A DNA stretch of 64,000 bases from CBDCWO01 sp965223405 (GTDB lineage: Bacteria > Bacteroidota > Bacteroidia > Chitinophagales > Saprospiraceae). The notes below the pieces were generated by a model. That model searched no databases, was not told where the DNA came from, and was given only the letters and a program-made list of their open reading frames with translations. Below, one piece after another: positions 25,414-33,717 of the stretch; within the stretch, counting starts at the first letter, position 1, and each line of letters starts with the position of its first letter. The stretch is taken from positions 2,356,001 through 2,420,000 of the forward strand of contig CBDCWO010000006.1 of the NCBI GenBank assembly GCA_965223405.1, read 5' to 3'. A program made the position numbers and the translations under genes.

Positions 25414-25497
25414 GTGAGTAATAAAAATATAGGAAAGAGAAATCTAGTTACCGGCGGCGCAGGGTTTACCCTGTCAAATAAAAATAAATCTAGTTGA
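25414..25497 (+). pseudogene. Epimerase N-terminal remnant (first copy)
   Basis: A frame from GTG 25414 reads GKRNLVTGGAGFT before drifting into lysine- and asparagine-rich sequence and a stop. This matches the first strand and cofactor loop (GKKILVTGGAGFIG) of the epimerase gene at 26975. The remnant overlaps the TTG of the GIY-YIG frame, so an epimerase start has been cut off by the GIY-YIG unit. Confidence 0.7.
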
Positions 25498-25721
25498 AGG
25501 AATACTTTTTTGTATACGTTCTAGAGAGCATTAAGGATGGCAAACGCTATACCGGATATACCCATGATTTATTTTTAAGATTAGAGGCTCATAATAAAGG
25601 CCAAGTTCAATCGACTAAGCACAGACGACCATTAAGACTTATTTATTTTGAAGGCTGTGTAAGTCAGCAGGATGCTTTGACCCCTTTAAAGCGTATAACT
25701 GTTGAAAGTTTAATTGTTTAA
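25494..25721 (+). pseudogene. GIY-YIG endonuclease-like gene, truncated copy
   Basis: The frame starts at TTG 25494 and encodes FVYVLESIKDGKRYTGYT, the GIY-YIG start of UPF0213-like proteins, then RRPLRLIYFEGCVSQQDAL. It then runs into CCCCTTTAAAGCGTATAAC repeat instead of the conserved K-R-E-K-Y-L end. Compare the longer copy at 26680. Probably inactive. Confidence 0.8.
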
Positions 25722-26590
25722 TCGTGAAAATTAATTTTGATTACCATAATACCATAATACCATTACACCAAATTTTTAATGCTAATTATTCAGGACAACC
25801 TTAATAATTTTACGATAACGTTAGCGTTTAATTGTTTAAAGTTTACCACAACACCAAAAAACCATAGAACCAAAACACCTATAACCGTAACACCCCACAA
25901 AAGCGTTTAAAGTGATTACCATAACACCAAAACACCATAAAACCACAATACCACAAGACCAAGAACCATTACACCGTAACACCCCTTTAAAGCGTTTAAC
26001 CGTTTAAAGTTTAATTGTTTGTTTAATTGTGAAAATTGTTTTTTGATTACCATAACACCACAATACCCTAACACCACAACACCATAATACCAAAACACCA
26101 CAACACCATTACACCGTAACACCCCTTTGAACCGTATAACTGTTGAAAGCTTAATTGTTTAATCGTGAAAATTAATTTTGATTACCATAATACCATAATA
26201 CCATAATACCATTACACCATAACACCAAATTTTTAATGCTAATTATTCAGGACAACCTTAATAATTTTACGTTAACGTTAGCGTTTAATTGTTTAAAGTT
26301 TACCACAACACCAAAAAACCATAGAACCAAAACACCTATAACCGTAACACCCCACAAAAGCGTTTAAAGTGATTACCACAACACCAAAACACCATAAAAC
26401 CAAAATACCACAAGACCAAGAACCATTACACCGTAACACCCCTTTAAAGCGTTTAACCGTTTAAAGTTTAATTGTTTAATTGAGAGGATTAAATTTCTTG
26501 ATTACCACAATACCACAAAACCACAAAACCACACAACCACAGAACCATAACACCACAGATCAACAGATTAACAAATAAACAGATCAACAA
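25679..26590. repeat. Composite repeat block duplicated in tandem
   Basis: A unit of about 435 bases is present twice (from about 25679 and from about 26122). Each copy holds GCGTATAACTGTTGAAAG, TTTAATTG and AACACCAT octamers, a motif AATGCTAATTATTCAGG followed by ACCTTAATAATTT (25798-25810 and 26255-26267), and AACACC-rich DNA. The ACCTTAATAATTT part matches the site upstream of the ATPase at 12054, so a promoter relic of such a gene may be embedded. No gene is seen between 25722 and 26600. Confidence 0.85.
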
Positions 26591-26599
26591 GTAAGAAAA

Positions 26600-26683
26600 G
26601 TGAGTAATAAAAATATAGGAAAGAGAATTCTAGTTACCAGCGGCGCAGGGTTTACCCTGTCAAATAAAAATAAATCTAGTTGA
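26600..26683 (+). pseudogene. Epimerase N-terminal remnant (second copy)
   Basis: GTG 26600 opens a frame reading GKRILVTSGAGFT, near-identical to the remnant at 25414 and similar to the start of the epimerase at 26975. It ends at TGA 26681-26683, overlapping the TTG of the following GIY-YIG frame. Confidence 0.7.
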
Positions 26684-26907
26684 AGGAATACTTTTTTGTA
26701 TACGTTCTAGAGAGCATTAAGGATGGCAAACGCTATACCGGATATACCCATGATTTATTTTTAAGATTTGAGGCTCATAATAAAGGCCAAGTTCAATCGA
26801 CTAAGCACAGACGACCATTAAAACTTATTTATTTTGAAGGCTGTGTAAGTCAGCAGGATGCTTTGAAGAGAGAAAAATATTTAAGAACACCTTACGGGAA
26901 GATGTAA
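26680..26907 (+). pseudogene. GIY-YIG endonuclease-like gene with premature stop
   Basis: A 75-residue UPF0213-type GIY-YIG protein: VYVLESIKDGKRYTGYT, LFLRFEAHNKGQVQST, HRRPLKLIYFEGC and ALKREKYLRTPYGKM. TAA at 26905-26907 is followed in the same frame by LGNHLKSYLTGQE and a stop at 26947-26949, exactly the end seen in full-length relatives. So a single TAT to TAA change has removed about 14-16 residues. The catalytic core is intact, and residual function cannot be excluded. Other members often sit in repeat-rich regions of Bacteroidota genomes. Confidence 0.75.
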
Positions 26908-26974
26908 TTAGGCAATCACCTCAAATCTTATTTGACTGGGCAGGAGTAAAAGAAAGATTGAAAGGATAAAAATA

Positions 26975-27946
26975 ATGGAAGGCAAAAAAATTTTAGTAAC
27001 AGGAGGGGCAGGGTTTATCGGCAGCCACATTGTGGACGCCTTGCTAGCAGACGACAGAATAGCTAAAGTACGAGTGCTAGATAATCTCTCCACAGGCCAC
27101 CGCAGCAATATTGATCATTTATTCGGAAATCCAAAATTTGAATTTGTGTGGGGAGATATTCGAGAGTACAACACTTGTTTTGATGTATGTAATGACATAG
27201 ATTTGATTTGCCATCAAGCGGCACTTGGATCTGTTCCACGCTCCATCCAATATCCACTCACTACTAATAATGTGAATATAACCGGCACGTTAAATGTTTT
27301 TACTGCAGCCAAAGATCGGGGTATAAAACGTGTTGTGTATGCAGCAAGTTCTTCCACTTATGGAGATAGCAAAGAATTACCCAAGCGGGAAGAAAATATA
27401 GGATCACCCATATCGCCATACGCGGTGACTAAACTAGTCAACGAATTATATGCCAATGTGTTTGCTAAGTTATATGACATGGAATTCATTGGTCTACGGT
27501 ATTTCAATGTATTCGGACCCCGTCAGGATCCGTATGGTGCTTATGCCGCAGTTATCCCTTTGTTTTTTAAAGCTGTAGAAGAAGGTATTCCACCCACAAT
27601 CCATGGAGATGGTGAGCAAAGCCGCGATTTCACCTATGTCGCTAATGCGGTCCATGCCAATATGCTGGCCCTATTTACAGATAATCCAGAAGCAGTTAAT
27701 CAGGTTTTTAATGTAGCTTGCGGTGAGCAAACCACTTTAAATGAATTGTGGCAGATGATTAAGGAGATTACGGGATCTGACTTGGAAGCAAAGTATGGTC
27801 CGGGAAGGCCGGGAGATGTGAGAGCTAGTTTGGCGGATGTAGGGAAGGCGCGGAAGTTGTTTGAATATAAGGTTCAACAAACAATTCAACAGGGATTGGA
27901 ATTGGTGTTTGATAGTCAATTAGAAATTATGAATATAAGAAGATAG
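26975..27946 (+). CDS. UDP-GlcNAc 4-epimerase-like SDR (WbpP/TviC type)
   Basis: Extended SDR of 323 residues with GGAGFIGSH at 10-18, VLDNLSTGH, HQAALGSVPRSIQYP, ASSSTYGD and the catalytic SPYAVTK (Tyr-x3-Lys), then YFNVFGPRQDPYGAYAAVIP and the C-terminal GRPGDVRASLADV. These segments are typical of the WbpP/TviC UDP-N-acetylhexosamine 4-epimerases, which partner with WbpO/TviB dehydrogenases such as the one at 216. It opens the polysaccharide locus. Confidence 0.88.
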   Translation: MEGKKILVTGGAGFIGSHIVDALLADDRIAKVRVLDNLSTGHRSNIDHLFGNPKFEFVWGDIREYNTCFDVCNDIDLICHQAALGSVPRSIQYPLTTNNVNITGTLNVFTAAKDRGIKRVVYAASSSTYGDSKELPKREENIGSPISPYAVTKLVNELYANVFAKLYDMEFIGLRYFNVFGPRQDPYGAYAAVIPLFFKAVEEGIPPTIHGDGEQSRDFTYVANAVHANMLALFTDNPEAVNQVFNVACGEQTTLNELWQMIKEITGSDLEAKYGPGRPGDVRASLADVGKARKLFEYKVQQTIQQGLELVFDSQLEIMNIRR

Positions 27947-27949
27947 TTT

Positions 27950-28433
27950 ACTGGATTCTACGAATTAATTGGAGCGGAAGTATTGCATATTTTAGTGTTT
28001 TAGGATCGCAAGTATATGGAATAGATAACAATATGCAGGCCTACTTTCTTGGACCAAAAGTGGATAACAGATAGAATCAAATCAATTGAAGTAACAATGT
28101 GGAAACTTTATACACCATTAGCTTGATATCAGAGATGGAAGAAAGGTGCTTGAAATTGTTAATAAAATTAAGCCTAAATGTGTAGTCCACATAGCAGCCT
28201 AACCCAAAGCTGCTTCAAGATCCTTGATAATTCTGATGTAAATGAGCAAGCACATTAAATCTATTAGAAGCTACAAGACAACAAGATGCTAAAGTCCTAT
28301 TTATCTATATGAGCACGAACAAAGGATATAGTAATAAAATGGAAACGCATTATCCGGATTGGGATATAACTAAATCATTGCAGACCACTATTGAGGAAAT
28401 CGCATCTAGTTGGGAACAAAGAATGTCAAAATA
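27950..28433 (+). pseudogene. Degraded CDP-paratose/tyvelose epimerase-like gene
   Basis: Scattered stops and frameshifts, yet segments of the gene at 38753 can be followed: GSQVYGIDNNMQAYFLGPK, TLNLLEATRQQDAKVLF, MSTNKGYS and then THYPDWDITKSLQTTIEEIA-SSWEQR. The corresponding intact segments are YGIDNNMRADFFGPK, TLNLLEANRQ, MSTNKVYGD and AHYPNWEITK to ESWEKR. The middle of the gene, including the catalytic region, has been deleted. The remnant ends directly before neuB. Confidence 0.85.
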
Positions 28434-28435
28434 AT

Positions 28436-29458
28436 ATGAAACATAACAATTCATGCTTCTTAATTGCTGAAATAGGACAAGCTCACGATGGTAGTTTGGG
28501 AATATTACATTCTTATATAGATGCTTTATCTAAGACGGGTATAGATGCTTTGAAATTCCAAACTCATATTGCTGATGCAGAAAGCAGTCCATTAGAACCT
28601 TTCAGGGTTAATTTTTCCTATGAAGATCATACGCGTTTTGATTATTGGAAAAGGATGGAGTTTTCACAAGAACAATGGGCTGGAATAAAAAAGCATTGTG
28701 ATGACGTAGGTATAGAATTTTTATCTTCTCCTTTTTCTCTGGCCGCAGTTGATTTATTGGAAAGCATAGGTATAAGCAAACATAAAATTGGCTCTGGAGA
28801 AGTACTCAACTTTTTAATGCTTGAAAAAATATGCAATACAGGAAAACCAATTATTCTCAGTTCTGGGATGAGTTCATTTGACGAGTTAGATCAAACTGTT
28901 CGATTCATTGAAAAAAGAGGAAATGAATTATCTATTCTTCAATGTACTACCGAATACCCTACACCATATGAAAGATTGGGTTTGAATGTTATCTCCGAAC
29001 TAAGAAATAGATATCCGAATCATAAAATTGGATTATCAGAACATACAGGACAGATATTTGCCGGAATTGCAGCTGCAGTTTTGGGGGTAGATATTCTTGA
29101 GTTTCATGCTGTTTTTGATAAACGAATCTTTGGTCCTGATGCTACATCATCATTAACGATTGCTCAGGTAAAAGAATTGGTAAGCGGTGTCCGCAGTATA
29201 GAAACATCAAAGAATAATCCAATTGATAAAAATGATATCACAAAGTACTCAACAGTAAAAAAGATCTTTCAAAAATCATTAGCCATCAATAAAGATTTAC
29301 CTAAAGGTCATATTATTTCTATGGATGATCTTGAATCAAAAAAACCACTGGGTTATGGAATTTCGGCAATGAATTATCGTAAAGTTATTGGCAGGCAACT
29401 ATGTAGGGAAATGAAAAAGTGGGAGTTTTTGAATGAAAATGATTTAAGAAGTGAGTAG
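28436..29458 (+). CDS. neuB: N-acetylneuraminate/nonulosonate synthase
   Basis: Condenses phosphoenolpyruvate with an N-acetylmannosamine-type sugar to give a nonulosonic acid. The 340-residue protein has LIAEIGQAHDGS, DALKFQTH, IGSGEVLNF, LSSGMSS, LQCTTEYPTP and GLSEHTG, then a C-terminal SAF domain from about residue 280 (QKSLAINKDLPKGHIIS). ATG 28436 is preferred over an upstream in-frame TTG inside the pseudogene. The next gene overlaps by 8 bases. Sialic against legionaminic specificity cannot be decided from sequence by eye. Confidence 0.93.
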   Translation: MKHNNSCFLIAEIGQAHDGSLGILHSYIDALSKTGIDALKFQTHIADAESSPLEPFRVNFSYEDHTRFDYWKRMEFSQEQWAGIKKHCDDVGIEFLSSPFSLAAVDLLESIGISKHKIGSGEVLNFLMLEKICNTGKPIILSSGMSSFDELDQTVRFIEKRGNELSILQCTTEYPTPYERLGLNVISELRNRYPNHKIGLSEHTGQIFAGIAAAVLGVDILEFHAVFDKRIFGPDATSSLTIAQVKELVSGVRSIETSKNNPIDKNDITKYSTVKKIFQKSLAINKDLPKGHIISMDDLESKKPLGYGISAMNYRKVIGRQLCREMKKWEFLNENDLRSE

Positions 29459-30605
29459 GAAGAATATTTGTGTGGTTATCACAGCTCGCCCCTCATACAG
29501 CAGGATAAAAACGGCCATCAAAGCTATTCATGAACATCCCAAATTGAAATTACAGTTAGTAGTTGCTGCTTCCGCTTTGTTGGACAGATATGGCACGGCG
29601 GTAGAATACATCGAGGCTGATGGTTTTCCGATCATGGCGAAGGTATTTAATGTTTTGGAAGGGGAAAACCTCACAGCCCAGGCTAAGACCACTGGTCTCG
29701 GTATATTGGAATTGTCGTCTGTGTTTGAGCGGCTAGATCCTGATGCTGTCGTAACTGTAGCAGATCGCTTTGAGACTATGGCTACAGCAATAGCTGCCTC
29801 TTATATGAACATCCCCCTGATTCACGTGCAGGGAGGTGAAGTGACCGGAAATATTGACGAGAAGGTTCGCCATGCGATCACCAAACTGTCCGATTTACAC
29901 TTTGTAGCCTCTGAAAAGGCAAGGGAGCGGGTGGTTAGGATGGGAGAAAACCCTGCAAAAGTGATCAACACTGGTTGTCCCTCGATCGATCTTGCCGAAG
30001 AAGTGATCCAAAACCCGACCCTCGACTTTGACCCTTTTGAGCGTTATGGTGGGGTGGGAGAATTGATTGACTGGAAAAATGGCTATCTGGTTGTTTTACA
30101 ACATCCTGTAACCACGGAATACGCCGAGTCCAGAACACATATCAATGAAACATTCAAAGCAATTTATGAATTGAAAATTCCGACTTTTTGGTTTTGGCCA
30201 AATGTCGACGCCGGCTCGGATGGTACATCCAAAGGAATTAGGGCTTTTCGGGAGAGCCATGATATCGATCATATACATTTCTTTAAGAATATGGAAGGTC
30301 GCGATTTTCTGCGTCTATTGTTCAACTCGAAATGCTTGATCGGGAACTCAAGCGTCGGTATCCGCGAATGTGCCTACATGGGTGTCCCGGTGGTCAATAT
30401 AGGTTCCCGGCAGAATGGCCGAGACCGGGGTTCCAATGTGATCGATGTGAATTACAATTATGCACATATCAAACAGGCGATTCTGGATTCATTGGAAAAA
30501 CACCTGAAACAGGATTTGACATACGGTGGTGGAAATGCGGGTATGATCATTGCCGAAACTATTGCCAAAGAAGAACTGGATTTTAAAAAAGTATTACAGT
30601 ATTAA
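29451..30605 (+). CDS. neuC: UDP-N-acetylglucosamine 2-epimerase (hydrolysing)
   Basis: Converts a UDP-HexNAc into the free mannosamine-type sugar plus UDP, feeding NeuB. The family features are ARPSYSRIKTAI, VADRFETMATAIAASY, IPLIHVQGGEVTG, DEKVRHAITKLSDLHF, and the C-terminal LIGNSSVGIRECAYMGVPVVNIGSRQNGR. It is 384 residues with a GTG start overlapping the end of neuB. Relatives include LegG of the legionaminate route. Confidence 0.92.
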   Translation: MSRKNICVVITARPSYSRIKTAIKAIHEHPKLKLQLVVAASALLDRYGTAVEYIEADGFPIMAKVFNVLEGENLTAQAKTTGLGILELSSVFERLDPDAVVTVADRFETMATAIAASYMNIPLIHVQGGEVTGNIDEKVRHAITKLSDLHFVASEKARERVVRMGENPAKVINTGCPSIDLAEEVIQNPTLDFDPFERYGGVGELIDWKNGYLVVLQHPVTTEYAESRTHINETFKAIYELKIPTFWFWPNVDAGSDGTSKGIRAFRESHDIDHIHFFKNMEGRDFLRLLFNSKCLIGNSSVGIRECAYMGVPVVNIGSRQNGRDRGSNVIDVNYNYAHIKQAILDSLEKHLKQDLTYGGGNAGMIIAETIAKEELDFKKVLQY

Positions 30606-31566
30606 ACGTTTAAAATTACATATTGCCGAGACCCAGGATTTTTCGCCTAATGTGATGCAACTCCTCGACAAGAAATTCGAGCTCAGTACCGGAACGGTTG
30701 GTAAAAGGGTTCTAAAGGAACTTTTACAGCAGATCGATATCTTCTGGTTTCGACTAGGTTATCAGCTGAATGAAACGGTTGTTGACGAAGCAACCCGTTG
30801 TAGATTTTTTGTAACGCCGGTGACAGGGATCGATCATATCGATGAAATTCTCTGTGGTAAATTGGGTATTTCCATCATTTGCCTGAGAGGGGAAACCGAA
30901 TTTCTCAAGGAGGTACGTGCTACTGCCGAACATACCCTCCTCCTGGCTATGTTGCTCTTGCGCCGAGCTATACCGGCAGTTAAAGATGCTCATGCAGGGA
31001 ATTGGCGACGAGACCTGTTCCGAGGGCATGAGTTACAATATAAGAAAGTAGGGATTATTGGCTATGGCCGTCTTGGACAGATCGTAGCGGATTATTTTCA
31101 CACCTTTGGTTGTGAAGTCGGGTTTTATGATACTGCAGAAAAAGATCACCCGGAGCATATCCGCCAGTTTTACAACCCGGAGGAATGTATAACCGTATGC
31201 GATATTATTTCATTGCATATACCTTTCAATAAGAATAATCATCATTTCTTTGATAAAGAATTATTGGATCTTTTTACAGCAGATAAATGGCTCATCAATA
31301 CCAGTCGAGGTGGAGTTGTGAATGAAGTTGCTTTGCTAAATTGTTTTAAACAAAATCAAATCGCCGGGGCTGCACTCGATGTATTACATGGCGAACCTGA
31401 AGTGGCAAACCATCCTTTAATTGAATATGCCAGAGCAAATCCAAACTTAATCATAACACCCCACATCGGTGGTTGTACCTACGAGTCATTTGAAAAAACA
31501 GAAACCTTCATTGCAAAAAAATTATTATACACCCTGAGAGATTTTCCTTTGCAAGTAGATTCGTAG
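30550..31566 (+). CDS. D-isomer-specific 2-hydroxyacid dehydrogenase (phosphoglycerate dehydrogenase-like)
   Basis: NAD-dependent oxidoreductase with the usual order: substrate domain (RCRFFVTPVTGIDHID), VRATAEHTLLLAMLLLRR, the NAD motif GIIGYGRLGQIVADYF, then LINTSRGGVVNE, GAALDVLHGEPE and ITPHIGG. The mature start is uncertain. The only standard start in frame is TTG 30550, inside neuC and giving an unusual N-terminal extension; an ATT at 30602 would fit the family start better. It is placed between neuC and neuA, so it could act on a sugar-acid precursor, but its substrate is unknown. Confidence 0.82.
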   Translation: MPKLLPKKNWILKKYYSIKRLKLHIAETQDFSPNVMQLLDKKFELSTGTVGKRVLKELLQQIDIFWFRLGYQLNETVVDEATRCRFFVTPVTGIDHIDEILCGKLGISIICLRGETEFLKEVRATAEHTLLLAMLLLRRAIPAVKDAHAGNWRRDLFRGHELQYKKVGIIGYGRLGQIVADYFHTFGCEVGFYDTAEKDHPEHIRQFYNPEECITVCDIISLHIPFNKNNHHFFDKELLDLFTADKWLINTSRGGVVNEVALLNCFKQNQIAGAALDVLHGEPEVANHPLIEYARANPNLIITPHIGGCTYESFEKTETFIAKKLLYTLRDFPLQVDS

Positions 31567-31595
31567 ATAAAAACTTAAATCAACACTAAAAGCAG

Positions 31596-32303
31596 ATTAT
31601 CAACCAACGACCCAAAATACTAGGCATTATTCCAGCCCGTGGTGGTTCCAAGCGTATTCCTAATAAGAATAAAAAACTCCTGGCCGGAAAGCCATTGGTA
31701 GCTTATGCTATTGAAGCTGCTTTACAATCGGATGAGATCACCCATTGGGTACTCAGTTCCGATGATGTAAAGATATTAGCCATTGGCGAAAATTACGAGA
31801 AACTGGTTAGCCTGAAAAGACCGGTGGAAATATCCGGTGATAAAGCACCCGCGATTACCTATGTACAACATGCCCTAGGAACTTTGCAGAAAGATTTTGA
31901 TTACACCGCGATCATCCAACCAACCTCGCCGTTTACGACGGGAAAGGATATTGATGCTACGATCAGATTGCTTTACGATTCACAGGCAGACTCTTCCGTA
32001 TCGGTCATGAAACTAGACCATGCTATCCATCCCGTTAAACTGAAAACCATGGAAGGGCTTAAGCTAAAACCTTACCTTGAAGCTGAAAACGGCCAAATGG
32101 CCAGTTACGAACTACCGGAATTATTCGTTAGGAATTGTTCGGTTTATGTATCCCGGATTGAGAATATTCGTAATGGAACCATAATCGGAGAGCATTGTCT
32201 GGGGCACGTGATGCCACGAGAACGATCCATTGATATCAATGATCCGGTTGATTTTGAATTTGCCGAATTTTTAATAATGAAGAATAACCTTAAGCATGGC
32301 TGA
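31596..32303 (+). CDS. neuA: CMP-nonulosonate (acylneuraminate) cytidylyltransferase
   Basis: Activates the nonulosonic acid with CTP. The nucleotide-binding motif IIPARGGSKRIPNKNKK opens the protein, followed by PLVAYAIEAAL, SSDD, IQPTSPFTTGKDID and IDINDPVDFEFAE. The reading frame is open from 31590, but there is no ATG, GTG or TTG before the conserved IIPARGGSK; the first standard start (TTG 31695) would remove the active-site loop. ATT 31596 is chosen as a plausible unusual start. The predicted length of about 235 residues is normal. Confidence 0.85.
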   Translation: MINQRPKILGIIPARGGSKRIPNKNKKLLAGKPLVAYAIEAALQSDEITHWVLSSDDVKILAIGENYEKLVSLKRPVEISGDKAPAITYVQHALGTLQKDFDYTAIIQPTSPFTTGKDIDATIRLLYDSQADSSVSVMKLDHAIHPVKLKTMEGLKLKPYLEAENGQMASYELPELFVRNCSVYVSRIENIRNGTIIGEHCLGHVMPRERSIDINDPVDFEFAEFLIMKNNLKHG

Positions 32304-33717
32304 AGTTGATATTTGTTATATAGTTTCACATGGTTTTGCCGCCAGGATGGTTACGCAAACTAATCTGCTTGGACTTCTAGCAAATACAGGTAAGCGGGTA
32401 GCAATTATAGCTCCTGACAAAGGTGATCAAAATTTAAAAGAATATTGTAAAGAAAAAGGAGTCTTACTGTATGAGTTTAGGTCAGAGTCCAGTTTTTGGA
32501 CCAAAGAATATAATACCGCCAGAAAATATTTTTTAGAAGATATCAAAAAAAATCCGGCACTGTGGGAAAAGCACATTTACGCCACTAAATATAATAAAGC
32601 TTGCCACCCGTGGAGCCATATTCGTCCAAGAATACTAATCCTCGGATATTATCTGAGCCAACTTTTTCCAGATGTAAGAAATTGGTTTAAAAGAAGAGAG
32701 ACAAAGTGTTTGCAATCGTATCAGGCTAAAAGAATACTTGATAAGATCAATCCGAAAGTATTGGTTTCTACATATCCGGTTAACTTCTCGGAAGCGATGT
32801 TGCTAAAGGCAGCAAAGGACAGAACAGCCACCAAGTCTGTCATACATTTATTAAGCTGGGATAATATTACTTGTAAAGGTCATTTCCCCCAGCTAGCGGA
32901 TGAGTACATCGCCTGGGGTGAAATCATGCAGGAGGAATTGATGCAGTATTATAATATTCCAAAAGAAAAGATAGGCATTTGCGGGATTCCTCATTTTGAT
33001 GTTCACCTCGAAACAAGTCAAAACCCGGCACCCGGTCCTTACCTTACCGGCTTAGGCATGGACCCGGTTCGTCCTTATCTGTTTATAGGGATGAGCTCTC
33101 CTCGATTTGCCCCAAGAGAAATAGATATCGTTGAGTGGATGGTGGAGGCCATTAGAAAAGATACTTTCGGAAAAGATATGCAGTTGGTAGTGAGACCCCA
33201 CCCCCAAAATGTCCAGGGAGGAATGGCAGATGAATCCTGGTTGCCCAGATTACGGGCTATTCACGGTAACCGGGTAGGCGTGGACTTTCCTGATCTGGTG
33301 AAGAGTAATATGCCATGGAGCATGCAGAATAAAGATATGATTCGTTTATCACATCTTTTGGCTGGTTCGACGGTATGCTTGAACTCAGGCAGTACAATCA
33401 GTATCGATACACTGATATGTAAAAGGCCCGTCATCCTCACTTCTTTTGATGCTGAGGCCCAGCTCCATTACTGGCAATCTGCCCGCCGTTTGATCGACTA
33501 TACCCATTTGAAGAAACTGGTTGATTTAGGGGGCGTATCAGTGGCGAAGAGTTTTGCAGAATGTAAGAAACTACTGCAAAGGTATATTTCTGATGACAAT
33601 TATAACTTAGATAAAAGGGAAAATACCATTCGGAGGCAATGCCATAATTACATCAATGGTTCAGCTACCATGGCTTGTGTAAATCATTTTAATGAAACTG
33701 TATATGCCACTACCTAA
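32296..33717 (+). CDS. GT-B-like protein, CDP-glycerol glycerophosphotransferase-like C-terminus
   Basis: A 473-residue soluble protein that is not closely recognised. The N-terminus ICYIVSHGFAARMV with a following RVAIIAPDKGD looks like a GT-B domain. The second half has WDNITCKGHFP, DEYIAWGEIMQEE, GIPHFDV, VVRPHPQN and LAGSTVCLNSGSTISIDTLICKRPVI. These resemble the poly-glycerophosphate or capsular sugar transferase families. It overlaps neuA by 8 bases and the sulfotransferase by 26, so it belongs to the same operon. A transferase for the nonulosonate or a linked group is an inference. Confidence 0.6.
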   Translation: MAEVDICYIVSHGFAARMVTQTNLLGLLANTGKRVAIIAPDKGDQNLKEYCKEKGVLLYEFRSESSFWTKEYNTARKYFLEDIKKNPALWEKHIYATKYNKACHPWSHIRPRILILGYYLSQLFPDVRNWFKRRETKCLQSYQAKRILDKINPKVLVSTYPVNFSEAMLLKAAKDRTATKSVIHLLSWDNITCKGHFPQLADEYIAWGEIMQEELMQYYNIPKEKIGICGIPHFDVHLETSQNPAPGPYLTGLGMDPVRPYLFIGMSSPRFAPREIDIVEWMVEAIRKDTFGKDMQLVVRPHPQNVQGGMADESWLPRLRAIHGNRVGVDFPDLVKSNMPWSMQNKDMIRLSHLLAGSTVCLNSGSTISIDTLICKRPVILTSFDAEAQLHYWQSARRLIDYTHLKKLVDLGGVSVAKSFAECKKLLQRYISDDNYNLDKRENTIRRQCHNYINGSATMACVNHFNETVYATT

